64,000 nt of DNA, taken from contig CATLJY010000849.1 in NCBI GenBank assembly GCA_949987705.1, positions 43,105-107,104 of the forward strand. The letters are read 5' to 3'. The notes under the pieces were generated by a model. It was not told the DNA's origin. It did not search any database and worked only from the letters and a program-made list of their open reading frames with translations. Shown piece after piece: positions 12,960 through 27,689 of this stretch. The DNA comes from Thereva unica. Its lineage: Eukaryota; Arthropoda; Insecta; Diptera; Therevidae. Numbering within the stretch: position 1 is the first letter of the stretch; each line of letters starts with the position of its first letter. The position numbers and the translations under genes are program-made.

Positions 12960-15400
12960 GATGAATTAAGTGAATTTAACTTGTTTTCGATGTATTCGAT
13001 GTATGAAACTTAATTTCGATGAATTAAGTGATTTCAAGTTATTTTCGAAGAATTCGATGTATGAAACTCAATTTCGATGAATTAAGTGAATTTAACTTAT
13101 TTTCGATGCATTCGATGAATGTAACTTAATTTCGATGAATTAAGTGATTTCAAGTTATTTTCGATGAATTCGATGTATGAAGCTCAATTTCGATGAATTA
13201 AGTGAATTTAACTTATTTTCGATGTATTCGATGAATGTAACTTAATTTCGATGAATTAAGTGAATTTAAGTTATTTTCGATGAATTCGATGTATGAAACT
13301 CAATTTCGATGAATTAAGTGAATTTAAGTTATTTTCGATGTATTCGATGAATGTAACTTAATTTCGATGAATTAAGTGAATTTAACTTATTTTCGATGTA
13401 TTCGATGAATGTAACTTAATTTCGATGAATTAAGTGAATTTAAGTTATTTTCGATGTATTCGATGTATGAAACTCAATTTCGATGAATTAAGTGAATTTA
13501 ACTTATTTTCGATGTATTCGATGAATGTAACTTAATTTCGATGAATTAAGTGATTTCAAGTTATTTTCGATGTATTCGATGTATGAAACTTAATTTCGAT
13601 GAATTAAGTGATTTCAAGTTATTTTCGATGAATTCGATGTATGAAACTCAATTTCGATGAATTAAGTGAATTTAACTTATTTTCGATGTATTCGATGAAT
13701 GTAACTTTATTTCGATGAAATAAGTGAATTTAAGTTATTTTCGATGTATTCGATGTATGAACTCAATTTCGATGAATTAAGTGATTTCAAGTTATTTTCG
13801 ATGAATTCGATGTATGAAACTCAATTTCGATGAATTAAGTGAATTTAACTTATTTTCGATGTATTCGATGAATGTAACTTAATTTCGATGAATTAAGTGA
13901 ATTTAAGTTATTTTCGATGTATTCGATGTATGAAACTCAATTTCGATGAATTAAGTGAATTTAACTTATTTTCGATGTATTCGATGTATGAAACTCAATT
14001 TCGATGAATTAAGTGAATTTAACTTATTTTCGATGTATTCGATGAATGTAACTTAATTTCGATGAATTAAGTGATTTCAAGTCATTTTCGATGTATTCGA
14101 TGTATGAAACTTAATTTCGATGAATTAAGTGATTTCAAGTTATTTTCGATGAATTCGATGTATGAAACTCAATTTCGATGAATTAAGTGAATTTAACTTA
14201 TTTTCGATGTATTCGATGTATGAAACTTAATTTCGATGAATTAAGTGATTTCAAGTTATTTTCGAAGAATTCGATGTATGAAACTCAATTTCGATGAATT
14301 AAGTGAATTTAACTTATTTTCGATGCATTCGATGAATGTAACTTAATTTCGATGAATTAAGTGATTTCAAGTTATTTTCGATGAATTCGATGTATGAAGC
14401 TCAATTTCGATGAATTAAGTGAATTTAACTTATTTTCGATGTATTCGATGAATGTAACTTAATTTCGATGAATTAAGTGAATTTAAGTTATTTTCGATGA
14501 ATTCGATGTATGAAACTCAATTTCGATGAATTAAGTGAATTTAAGTTATTTTCGATGTATTCGATGAATGTAACTTAATTTCGATGAATTAAGTGAATTT
14601 AACTTATTTTCGATGTATTCGATGAATGTAACTTAATTTCGATGAATTAAGTGAATTTAAGTTATTTTCGATGTATTCGATGTATGAAACTCAATTTCGA
14701 TGAATTAAGTGAATTTAACTTATTTTCGATGTATTCGATGAATGTAACTTAATTTCGATGAATTAAGTGATTTCAAGTTATTTTCGATGTATTCGATGTA
14801 TGAAACTTAATTTCGATGAATTAAGTGATTTCAAGTTATTTTCGATGTATTCGATGTATGAAACTTAATTTCGATGAATTAAGTGATTTCAAGTTATTTT
14901 CGATGAATTCGATGTATGAAACTCAATTTCGATGAATTAAGTGAATTTAACTTATTTTCGATGTATTCGATGAATGTAACTTTATTTCGATGAAATAAGT
15001 GAATTTAAGTTATTTTCGATGTATTCGATGTATGAACTCAATTTCGATGAATTAAGTGATTTCAAGTTATTTTCGATGAATTCGATGTATGAAACTCAAT
15101 TTCGATGAATTAAGTGAATTTAACTTATTTTCGATGTATTCGATGAATGTAACTTAATTTCGATGAATTAAGTGAATTTAAGTTATTTTCGATGTATTCG
15201 ATGTATGAAACTCAATTTCGATGAATTAAGTGAATTTAACTTATTTTCGATGTATTCGATGTATGAAACTCAATTTCGATGAATTAAGTGAATTTAACTT
15301 ATTTTCGATGTATTCGATGAATGTAACTTAATTTCGATGAATTAAGTGATTTCAAGTTATTTTCGATGTATTCGGTGTATGAAACTCAATTTCGATGAAT
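12960..15400. repeat. Tandem pair of about 1.2-kb higher-order repeats
   Basis: The variant TTTTCGAAGAATTCG is at 13046 (CGAAG) and 14263, a shift of 1,217 bp, which is 21 monomers minus the single base missing in TATGAACTC near 13759. The variant GTAACTTTATTTCGATG is at 13701 and 14976, a shift of 1,275 bp, one more monomer. The extra monomer lies near 14821-14880. The block edges are approximate, about 14.18 kb being the junction. Confidence 0.75.
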
Positions 15401-16695
15401 TAAGTGAATTGAACTTATTTTCGATGTATTCGATGTATGAAACTCAATTTCGATGAATTAAGTGAATTGAACTTATTTTCGAGGTATTCGATGAATGTAA
15501 CTCAATTTCGATGAATTAAGTGAATTTAACTTATTTTCGATGTATTCGATGTATGAAACTCAATTTCGATGAATTAAGTGAATTTAACTTATTTTCGATG
15601 TATTCGATGAATGTAACTTAATTTCGATGAATTAAGTGATTTCAAGTTATTTTCGATGTATTCGATGTATGAAACTTAATTTCGATGAATTAAGTGATTT
15701 CAAGTTATTTTCGATGAATTCGATGTATGAAACTCAATTTCGATGAATTAAGTGAATTTAACTTATTTTCGATGTATTCGATGAATGTAACTTAATTTCG
15801 ATGAATTAAGTGATTTCAAGTTATTTTCGATGTATTCGATGTATGAAACTCAATTTCGATGAATTAAGTGAATTGAACTTATTATCGATGTATTCGATGT
15901 ATGAAACTCAATTTCGATGAATTAAGTGAATTGAACTTATTTTCGATGTATTCGATGAATGTAACTCAATTTCGATGAATTAAGTGAATTTAACTTATTT
16001 TCGATGTATTCGATGTATGAAACTCAATTTCGATGAATTAAGTGAATTTAACTTATTTTCGATGTATTCGATGAATGTAACTTAATTTCGATGAATTAAG
16101 TGATTTCAAGTTATTTTCGATGTATTCGATGTATGAAACTTAATTTCGATGAATTAAGTGATTTCAAGTTATTTTCGATGAATTCGATGTATGAAACTCA
16201 ATTTCGTTGAATTAAGTGAATTTAACTTATTTTCGATGTATTCGATGAATGTAACTTAATTTCGATGAATTAAGTGAATTTAAGTTATTTTCGATGTATT
16301 CGATGTATGAAACTCAATTTCGATGAATTAAGTGATTTCAAGTTATTTTCGATGAATTCGATGTATGAAACTCAATTTCGATGAATTAAGTGAATTTAAC
16401 TTATTTTCGATGTATTCGATGAATGTAACTTAATTTCTATGAATTAAGTGATTTCAAGTTATTTTCGATGTATTCGATGTATGAAACTCAATTTCGATGA
16501 ATTAAGTGATTTCAAGTTATTTTCGATGAATTCGATGTATGAAACTCAATTTCGATGAATTAAGTGAATTTAACTTATTTTCGATGTATTCGATGTATGA
16601 AACTTAATTTCGATGAATTAAGTGATTTCAAGCTTTTTTCGATGAATTCGATGTATGAAACTCAATTTCGATGAATTAAGTGAATTTAACTTATT
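14700..16695. repeat. Block shared with 10.2-12.2 kb (right copy)
   Basis: This is the right-hand partner of the block at about 10.2-12.16 kb. The markers TTATTATCG (15879) and AAGCTT (16630) are both 4,535 bp from their partners. Beyond about 16695 the two differ, this copy continuing with GAATTTAACTTATTTTCGAT where the other has GAATTGAACTT. It lacks three monomers relative to its partner between about 14980 and 15880. Confidence 0.75.
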
Positions 16696-19264
16696 TTCGA
16701 TGCATTCGATGAATGTAACTTAATTTCGATGAATTAAGTTATTTCAAGTTATTTTCGATGAATTCGATGTATGAAACTCAATTTCGATGAATTAAGTGAA
16801 TTTAACTTATTTTCGATGTATTCGATGAATGTAACTTAATTTCGATGAATTAAGTGATTTCAAGTTATTTTCGATGTATTCGATGTATGAAACTCAATTT
16901 CGATGAATTAAGTGAATTTAACTTATTTTCGATGTATTCGATGAATGTAACTTAATTTCGATGAATTAAGTGAATTTAAGTTATTTTCGATGTATTCGAT
17001 GTATGAAACTCAATTTCGATGAATTAAGTGAATTTAACATATTTTCGATGTATTCGATGAATGTAACTTAATTTCGATGAATTAAGTGAATTTAACTTAT
17101 TTTCGATGTATTCGTTGAATGTAACTTAATTTCGATGAATTAAGTGAATTTAAGTTATTTTCGATGTATTCGATGTATGAAACTCAATTTCGATGAATTA
17201 AGTGAATTTAACTTATTTTCGATGTATTCGATGAATGTAACTTAATTTCGATGAATTAAGTGATTTCAAGTTATTTTCGATGTATTCGATGTATGAAACT
17301 TAATTTCGATGAATTAAGTGATTTCAAGTTATTTTCGATGTATTCGATGTATGAAACTTAATTTCGATGAAATAAGTGATTTCAAGTTATTTTCGATGAA
17401 TTCGATGTATGAAACTCAATTTCGATGAATTAAGTGAATTTAACTTATTTTCGATGTATTCGATGAATGTAACTTAATTTCGATGAAATAAGTGAATTTA
17501 AGTTATTTTCGATGTATTCGATGTATGAAACTCAATTTCGATGAATTAAGTGATTTCAAGTTATTTTCGATGAATTCGATGTATGAAACTCAATTTCGAT
17601 GAATTAAGTGAATTTAACTTATTTTCGATGTATTCGATGAATGTAACTTAATTTCGATGAATTAAGTGAATTTAAGTTATTTTCGATGTATTCGATGTAT
17701 GAAACTCAATTTCGATGAATTAAGTGAATTTAACTTATTTTCGATGTATTCGATGAATGTAACTTAATTTCGATGAATTAAGTGAATTTAACTTATTTTC
17801 GATGTATTCGATGAATGTAACTTAATTTCGATGAATTAAGTGAATTTAAGTTATTTTCGATGTATTCGATGTATGAAACTCAATTTCGATGAATTAAGTG
17901 AATTTAACTTATTTTCGATGTATTCGATGAATGTAACTTAATTTCGATGAATTAAGTGATTTCAAGTTATTTTCGATGTATTCGATGTATGAAACTTAAT
18001 TTCGATGAATTAAGTGATTTCAAGTTATTTTCGATGTATTCGATGTATGAAACTTAATTTCGATGAATTAAGTGATTTTAAGTTATTTTCGATGAATTCG
18101 ATGTATGAAACTCAATTTCGATGAATTAAGTGAATTTAACTTATTTTCGATGTATTCGATGAATGTAACTTAATTTCGATGAATTAAGTGAATTTAAGTT
18201 ATTTTCGATGTATTCGATGTATGAAACTCAATTTCGATGAATTAAGTGATTTCAAGTTATTTTCGATGAATTCGATGTATGAAACTCAATTTCGATGAAT
18301 TAAGTGAATTTAACTTATTTTCGATGTATTCGATGAATGTAACTTAATTTCGATGAATTAAGTGAATTTAAGTTATTTTCGATGTATTCGATGTATGAAA
18401 CTCAATTTCGATGAATTAAGTGATTTCAAGTTATTTTCGATGAATTCGATGTATGAAACTCAATTTCGATGAATTAAGTGAATTTAACTTATTTTCGATG
18501 TATTCGATGAATGTAACTTAATTTCGATGAATTAAGTGATTTCAAGTTATTTTCGATGAATTCGATGTATGAAACTCAATTTCGATGAATTAAGTGAATT
18601 TAACTTATTTTCGATGTATTCGATGAATGTAACTTAATTTCGATGAATTAAGTGATTTCAAGTTATTTTCGATGTATTCGATGTATGAAACTTAATTTCG
18701 ATGAATTAAGTGATTTCAAGTTATTTTCGATGTATTCGATGTATGAAACTTAATTTCGATGAATTAAGTGATTTCAAGTTATTTTCGATGAATTCGATGT
18801 ATGAAACTCAATTTCGATGAATTAAGTGAATTTAACTTATTTTCGATGTATTCGATGAATGTAACTTAATTTCGATGAATTAAGTGAATTTAAGTTATTT
18901 TCGATGTATTCGATGTATGAAACTCAATTTCGATGAATTAAGTGATTTCAAGTTATTTTCGATGAATTCGATGTATGAAACTCAATTTCGATGAATTAAG
19001 TGAATTTAACTTATTTTCGATGTATTCGATGAATGTAACTTAATTTCGATGAATTAAGTGAATTTAAGTTATTTTCGATGTATTCGATGTATGAAACTCA
19101 ATTTCGATGAATTAAGTGATTTCAAGTTATTTTCGATGTATGAAACTCAATTTCGATGGATTAAGTGATTTCAAGTTATTTTCGATGAATTCGATGTATG
19201 AAACTCAATTTCGATGAATTAAGTGAATTTAACTTATTTTCGATGTATTCGATGTATGAAACTT

Positions 19265-19293
19265 AATTTCGATGAATTCGATGTATGAAACTC
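19265..19293. repeat. 29-bp monomer, hybrid of the two half-units
   Basis: This monomer begins AATTTCGATG and then passes directly to AATTCGATGTATGAAACTC, so 29 bp of the usual 58 are missing. It is exactly one half-unit long, joining the start of the first half to the end of the second. Copies are at 29585, 32700 and 36868. Confidence 0.85.
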
Positions 19294-19931
19294 AATTTCG
19301 ATGAATTAAGTGAATTTAACTTATTTTCGATGTATTCGATGAATGTAACTTAATTTCGATGAATTAAGTGATTTCAAGTTATTTTCGATGTATTCGATGT
19401 ATGAAACTCAATTTCGATGAATTAAGTGAATTTAACTTATTTTCGATGTATTCGATGAATGTAACTTAATTTCGATGAATTAAGTGAATTTAAGTTATTT
19501 TCGATGTATTCGATGTATGAAACTCAATTTCGATGAATTAAGTGAATTTAACTTATTTTCGATGTATTCGATGAATGTAACTTAATTTCGATGAATTAAG
19601 TGAATTTAATTTATTTTCGATGTATTCGATGTATGAAACTCAATTTCGATGAATTAAGTGAATTTAACTTATTTTCGATGTATTCGATGAATGTAACTTA
19701 ATTTCGATGAATTAAGTGAATTTAAGTTATTTTCGATGTATTCGATGTATGAAACTCAATTTCGATGAATTAAGTGAATTTAAGTTATTTTCGATGTATT
19801 CGATGAATGTAACTTAATTTCGATGAATTAAGTGAATTTAACTTATTTTCGATGTATTCGATGAATGTAACTTAATTTCGATGAATTAAGTGAATTTAAG
19901 TTATTTTCGATGTATTCGATGTATGAAACTC

Positions 19932-19961
19932 AATTTTCGATGTATTCGATGTATGAAACTC
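19932..19961. repeat. 30-bp truncated monomer
   Basis: After CTC the sequence goes straight to AATTTTCGATGTATTCG, so 28 bp of the usual monomer are missing and only the second half-unit plus one base remains. Identical events occur at 30252, 33367 and 37535, which marks them as copies of one ancestral deletion. Confidence 0.85.
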
Positions 19962-22900
19962 AATTTCGATGAATTAAGTGAATTTAACTTATTTTCGATG
20001 TATTCGGTGAATGTAACTTAATTTCGATGAATTAAGTGATTTCAAGTTATTTTCGATGTATTCGATGTATGAAACTCAATTTCGATGAATTAAGTGATTT
20101 CAAGTTATTTTCGATGAATTCGATGTATGAAACTCAATTACGATGAATTAAGTGAATTTAACTTATTTTCGATGTATTCGATGAATATAACTTAATTTCG
20201 GTGAATTAAGTGAATTTAAGTTATTTTCGATGTATTCGATGAATGTAACTCAATTTCGATGAATTAAGTGAATTTAAGTTATTTTCGATGTATTCGATGT
20301 ATGAAATCCAATTTCGATGAATTAAGTGAATTTAACTTATTTTCGATGTATTCGATGAATGTAACTTAATTTCGATGAATTAAGTGATTTCAAGTTATTT
20401 TCGATGTATTCGATGAATGTAACTTAATTTCTATGAATTAAGTGATTTCAAGTTATTTTCGATGTATTCGATGTATGAAACTCAATTTCGATGAATTAAG
20501 TGAATTTAACTTATTTTCGATGTATTCGATGAATGTAACTTAATTTCGATGAATTAAGTGATTTCAAGTTATTTTCGATGTATTCGATGAATGTAACTTA
20601 ATTTCGATGAATTAAGTGATTTCAAGTTATTTTCGATGTATTCGATGAATGTAACTTAATTTCGATCAATTAAGTGATTTCAAGTTATTTTCGATGTATT
20701 CGATGTATGAAACTCAATTTCGATGAATTAAGTGAATTTAACTTATTTTCGATGTATTCGATGAATGTAACTTAATTTCGATGAATTAATTGATTTCAAG
20801 TTTTTTTGGATGTATTCGATGAATGTAACTTAATTTCGATGAATTAAGTGATTTCAAGTTATTTTCGATGTATTCGATGAATGTAACTTAATTTCGATGA
20901 ATTAAGTGATTTCAAGTTATTTTCGATGTATGAAACTCAATTTCGATGAATTAAGTGAATTGAACTTATTTTCGATGTATTCGATGTATGAAACTCAATT
21001 TCGATGAATTAAGTGAATTGAACTTATTTTCGATGTATTCAATAATTATAACTTAATTTCGGTGAATTAAGTGAATTTAAGTTATTTTCGATGTATTCGA
21101 TGTATGAAACTCAATTTCGATGAATTAAGTGAATTTAATTTATTTTCGATGTATTCGATGAATGTAACTTAATTTCGATGAATTAAGTGAATTTAAGTTA
21201 TTTTCGATGTATTCGATGAATGTAACTTAATTTCGATGAATTAAGTGAATTTAACTTATTTTCGATGTATTCGATGAATGTAACTTAATTTCGATGAATT
21301 AAGTGATTTCAAGTTATTTTCGATGTATTCGATGTATGAAACTCAATTTCGATGAATTAAGTGAATTTAACTTATTTTCGATGTATTCGATGAATGTAAC
21401 TTAATTTCGATGAATTAAGTGAATTTAAGTTATTTTCGATGTATTCGATGTATGAAACTCAATTTCGATGAATTAAGTGAATTTAACTTATTTTCGATGT
21501 ATTAGATGAATGTAACTTAATTTCGATGAATTAAGTGATTTCAAGTTATTTTCGATGTATTCGATGTATGAAACTCAATTTCGATGAATTAAGTGAATTT
21601 AACTTATTTTCGATGTATTCGATGAATGTAACTTAATTTCGATGAATTAAGTGAATTTAACTTATTTTCGATGTATTCGATGTATGAAACTCAATTTCGA
21701 TGAATTAAGTGAATTTAACTTATTTTCGATGTATTCGATGAATGTAACTTAATTTCGATGAATTAAGTGAATTTAAGTTATTTTCGATGTATTCGATGAA
21801 TGTAACTTAATTTCGATGAATTAAGTGATTTCAAGTTATTTACGATGTATTCGAGGTATGAAACTCAATTTCGATGAATTAAGTGAATTGAACTTATTTT
21901 CGATGTATTCGATGAATGTAACTTAATTTCGATGAATTAAGTGAATTTAAGTTATTTTCGATGTATTCGATGTATGAAACTCAATTTCGATGAATTAAGT
22001 GAATTTAACTTATTTTCGATGTATTCGATGAATGTAACTTAATTTCGTTGAATTAAGTGAATTTAAGTTATTTTCGATGTATTCGATGAATGTAACTTAA
22101 TTTCGATGAATTAAGTGAATTTAAATTATTTTCGATGTATTCGCTGAATGTAACTTAATTTCGATGAATTAAGTGATTTCAAGTTATTTTCGATGTATTC
22201 GATGTATGAAACTCAATTTCGATGAATTAAGTGAATTTAACTTATTTTCGATGTATTCGATGAATGTAACTTAATTTCGATGAATTAAGTGAATTTAAGT
22301 TATTTTCGATGTATTCGATGTATGAAACTCAATTTCGATGAATTAAGTGAATTTAACTTATTTTCGATGTATTCGATGAATGTAACTTAATTTCGATGAA
22401 TTAAGTGATTTCAAGTTATTTTCGATGTATTCGATGTATGAAACTCAATTTCGATGAATTAAGTGAATTTAACTTATTTTCGATGTATTCGATGAATGTA
22501 ACTTAACTTCGATGAATTAAGTGAATTTAACTTATTTTCGATGTATTCGATGTATGAAACTCAATTTCGATGAATTAAGTGAATTTAACTTATTTTCGAT
22601 GTATTCGATGAATGTAACTTAATTTCGACGAATTAAGTGAATTTAAGTTATTTTCGATGTATTCGATGAATGTAACTTAATTTCGATGAATTAAGTGAAT
22701 TTAACTTATTTTCGATGTATTCGATGAATGTAACTTAATTTCGATGAATTAAGTGATTTCAAGTTATTTTCGATGTATTCGATGTATGAAACTCAATTTC
22801 GATGAATTAAGTGAATTTAACTTATTTTCGATGTATTCGATGAATGTAACTTAATTTCGATGAATTAAGTGAATTTAAGTTATTTTCGATGTATTCGATG

Positions 22901-25900
22901 AATGTAACTTAATTTCGATGAATTAAGTGAATTTAACTTATTTTCGATGTATTCGATGAATGTAACTTAATTTCGATGAATTAAGTGATTTCAAGTTATT
23001 TTCGATGTATTCGATGTATGAAACTCAATTTCGATGAATTAAGTGAATTTAACTTATTTTCGATGTATTCGATGAATGTAACTTAATTTCGATGAATTAA
23101 GTGAATTTAAGTTATTTTCGATGTATTCGATGTATGAAACTCAATTTCGATGAATTAAGTGAATTTAACTTATTTTCGATGTATTCGATGAATGTAACTC
23201 AATTTCGATGAATTAAGTGAATTTAAGTTATTTTCGATGTATTCGATGAATGTAACTTAATTTCGATGAATTAAGTGAATTTAACTTATTTTCGATGTAT
23301 TCGATGAATGTAACTTAATTTCGGTGAATTAAGTGATTTCAAGTTATTTTCGATGTATTCGATGTATGAAACTCAATTTCGATGAATTAAGTGAATTTAA
23401 CTTATTTTCGATGTATTCGATGAATGTAACTTAATTTCGATGAATTAAGTGAATTTAAGTTATTTTCGATGTATTCGATGTATGAAACTCAATTTCGATG
23501 AATTAAGTGAATTTAACTTATTTTCGATGTATTCGATGAATGTAACTCAATTTCGATGAATTAAGTGAATTGAACTTATTTTCGATGTATTCGATGAATG
23601 TAACTTAATTTCGATGAATTAAGTGAATTTAACTTATTTTCGATGTATTCGATGAACGTAACTCAATTTCGATGAATTAAGTGAATTGAACTTATTTTCG
23701 ATGTATTCGATGAATGTAACTTAATTTCGATGAATTAAGTGATTTCAAGTTATTTTCGATGAATTCGATGAATGTAACTTGATTTCGATGAATTAAGTGA
23801 ATTTAAGTTATTTTCGATGTATTCGATGTATGAAACTCAATTTCGATGAATTAAGTGAATTTAACTTATTTTCGATGTATTCGATGAATGTAACTTAATT
23901 TCGATGAATTAAGTGAATTTAAGTTATTTTCGATGTATTCGATGAATGTAACTTAATTTCGATGAATTAAGTGAATTTAACTTATTTTCGATGTATTCGA
24001 TGAATGTAACTTAATTTCGATGAATTAAGTGATTTCAAGTTATTTTCGATGTATTCGATGTATGAAACTCAATTTCGATGAATTAAGTGAATTTAACTTA
24101 TTTTCGATGTATTCGATGAATGTAACTTAATTTCGATGAATTAAGTGAATTTAAGTTATTTTCGATGTATTCGATGTATGAAACTCAATTTCGATGAATT
24201 AAGTGAATTTAACTTATTTTCGATGTATTCGATGAATGTAACTCAATTTCGATGAATTAAGTGAATTGAACTTATTTTCGATGTATTCGATGAATGTAAC
24301 TTAATTTCGATGAATTAAGTGAATTTAACTTATTTTCGATGTATTCGATGAATGTAACTCAATTTCGATGAATTAAGTGAATTGAACTTATTTTCGATGT
24401 ATTCGATGAATGTAACTTAATTTCGATGAATTAAGTGATTTCAAGTTATTTCCGATGTATTCGATGAATGTAACTTAATTTCGATGAATTAAGTGATTTC
24501 AAGTTATTTTCGATGTATTCGATGTATGAAACTCAATTTCGATGAATTAAGTGAATTTAACTTATTTTCGATGTATTCGATGAATGTAACTTAATTTCGA
24601 TGAATTAAGTGATTTCAAGTTATTTTCGATGTATTCGATGTATGAAACTCAATTTCGATGAATTAAGTGAATTTAACTTATTTTCGATGTATTCGATGAA
24701 TGTAACTTAATTTCGATGAATTAAGTGAATTTAAGTTATTTTCGATGTATTCGATGTATGAAACTCAATTTCGATGAATTAAGTGAATTTAACTTATTTT
24801 CGATGTATTCGATGAATGTAACTTAATTTCGATGAATTAAGTGAATTTAAGTTATTTTCGATGTATTCGATGTATGAAACTCAATTTCGATGAATTAAGT
24901 GAATTTAACTTATTTTCGATGTATTCGATGAATGTAACTCAATTTCGATGAATTAAGTGAATTGAACTTATTTTCGATGTATTCGATGAATGTAACTTAA
25001 TTTCGATGAACTAAGTGATTTCAAGTTATTTTCGATGAATTCGATGAATGTAACTTGATTTCGATGAATTAAGTGAATTTAAGTTATTTTCGATGTATTC
25101 GATGAATGTAACTTAATTTCGATGAATTAAGTGAATTTAACTTATTTTCGATGTATTCGATGAATGTAACTCAATTTCGATGAATTAAGTGAATTGAACT
25201 TATTTTCGATGTATTCGATGAATGTAACTTAATTTCGATGAATTAAGTGATTTCAAGTTATTTTCGATGAATTCGATGAATGTAACTTGATTTCGATGAA
25301 TTAAGTGAATTTAAGTTATTTTCGATGTATTCGATGTATGAAACTCAATTTCGATGAAATAAGTGAATTTAACTTATTTTCGATGTATTCGATGAATGTA
25401 ACTTAATTTCGATGAATTAAGTGAATTTAAGTTATTTTCGATGTATTCGATGTATGAAACTCAATTTCGATGAATTAAGTGAATTTAACTTATTTTCGAT
25501 GTATTCGATGAATGTAATTTAATTTCGATGAATTAAGTGAATTGAACTTATTTTCGATGTATTCGATGAATGTAACTTAATTTCGATGAATTAAGTGATT
25601 TCAAGTTATTTTCGATGAATTCGATGAATGTAACTTGATTTCGATGAATTAAGTGAATTTAAGTTATTTTCGATGTATTCGATGTATGAAACTCAATTTC
25701 GATGAATTAAGTGAATTTAACTTATTTTCGATGTATTCGATGAATATAACTTAATTTCGGTGAATTAAGTGAATTTAAGTTATTTTCGATGTATTCGATG
25801 AATGTAACTTAATTTCGATGAATTAAGTGAATTTAAGTTATTTTCGATGTATTCGATGTATGAAACTCAATTTCGATGAATTAAGTGAATTTAACTTATT

Positions 25901-27689
25901 TTCGATGTATTCGATGAATGTAACTTAATTTCGATGAATTAAGTGATTTCAAGTTATTTTCGATGTATTCGATGTATGAAACTCAATTTCGATGAATTAA
26001 GTGAATTTAACTTATTTTCGATGTATTCGATGAATGTAACTTAATTTCGATGAATTAAGTGATTTCAAGTTATTTTCGATGTATTCGATGTATGAAACTC
26101 AATTTCGATGAATTAAGTGAATTTAACTTATTTTCGATGTATTCGATGAATGTAACTTAATTTCGATGAATTAAGTGAATTTAAGTTATTTTCGATGTAT
26201 TCGATGTATGAAACTCAATTTCGATGAATTAAGTGAATTTAACTTATTTTCGATGTATTCGATGAATGTAACTTAATTTCGATGAATTAAGTGAATTTAA
26301 CATATTTCCGATGTATTCGATGAATGTAACTTAATTTCGATGAATTAAGTGATTTCAAGTTATTTTCGATGTATTCGATGTATGAAACTCAATTTCGATG
26401 AATTAAGTGAATTTAACTTATTTTCGATGTATTCGATGAATGTAACTTAATTTCGATGAATTAAGTGAATTTAAGTTATTTTCGATGTATTCGATGTATG
26501 AAACTCAATTTCGATGAATTAAGTGAATTTAACTTATTTTCGATGTATTCGATGAATGTAACTCAATTTCGATGAATTAAGTGAATTGAACTTATTTTCG
26601 ATGTATTCGATGAATGTAACTTAATTTCGATGAATTAAGTGATTTCAAGTTATTTTCGATGAATTCGATGAATGTAACTTGATTTCGATGAATTAAGTGA
26701 ATTTAAGTTATTTTCGATGTATTCGATGAATGTAACTTAATTTCGATGAATTAAGTGAATTTAACTTATTTTCGATGTATTCGATGAATGTAACTCAATT
26801 TCGATGAATTAAGTGAATTGAACTTATTTTCGATGTATTCGATGAATGTAACTTAATTTCGATGAATTAAGTGATTTCAAGTTATTTTCGATGAATTCGA
26901 TGAATGTAACTTGATTTCGATGAATTAAGTGAATTTAAGTTATTTTCGATGTATTCGATGTATGAAACTCAATTTCGATGAATTAAGTGAATTTAACTTA
27001 TTTTCGATGTATTCGATGAATGTAACTTAATTTCGATGAATTAAGTGAATTTAACTTATTTTCGATGTATTCGATGTATGAAACTCAATTTCGATGAATT
27101 AAGTGAATTTAACTTATTTTCGATGTATTCGATGAATGTAACTTAATTTCGATGAATTAAGTGAATTTAAGTTATTTTCGATGTATTCGATGTATGAAAC
27201 TCAATTTCGATGAATTAAGTGAATTTAACTTATTTTCGATGTATTCGATGAATGTAATTTAATTTCGATGAATTAAGTGAATTGAACTTATTTTCGATGT
27301 ATTCGATGAATGTAACTTAATTTCGATGAATTAAGTGATTTCAAGTTATTTTCGATGAATTCGATGAATGTAACTTGATTTCGATGAATTAAGTGAATTT
27401 AAGTTATTTTCGATGTATTCGATGTATGAAACTCAATTTCGATGAATTAAGTGTATTTAACTTATTTTCGATGTATTCGATGAATATAACTTAATTTCGG
27501 TGAATTAAGTGAATTTAAGTTATTTTCGATGTATTCGATGAATGTAACTTAATTTCGATGAATTAAGTGAATTTAAGTTATTTTCGATGTATTCGATGTA
27601 TGAAACTCAATTTCGATGAATTAAGTGAATTTAACTTATTTTCGATGTATTCGATGAATGTAACTTAATTTCGATGAATTAAGTGATTT

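Larger units (their letters stand above)
19150..23870. repeat. Higher-order block alpha, about 4.7 kb
   Basis: This block has three relatives downstream. Its landmarks in order are TTTCGATGGATTAAG (GGA at 19158), a 29-bp monomer at 19265, a 30-bp monomer at 19932, GAATTAATTGATTTCAAG followed by seven T (20788-20807), TTTACGATGTATTCGAGG (21840), TTCGCTGAATG (22140), AACTTAACTTCG (22503), TTTCGGTG (23320) and GAACGTAACTC (23654). Shifts to the block at 36.7 kb are a constant 17,603 bp, to the block at 32.5 kb 13,435 bp, and to the block at 29.4 kb 10,320 bp. It differs from the others by a 9-bp loss near 19138. Confidence 0.8.
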
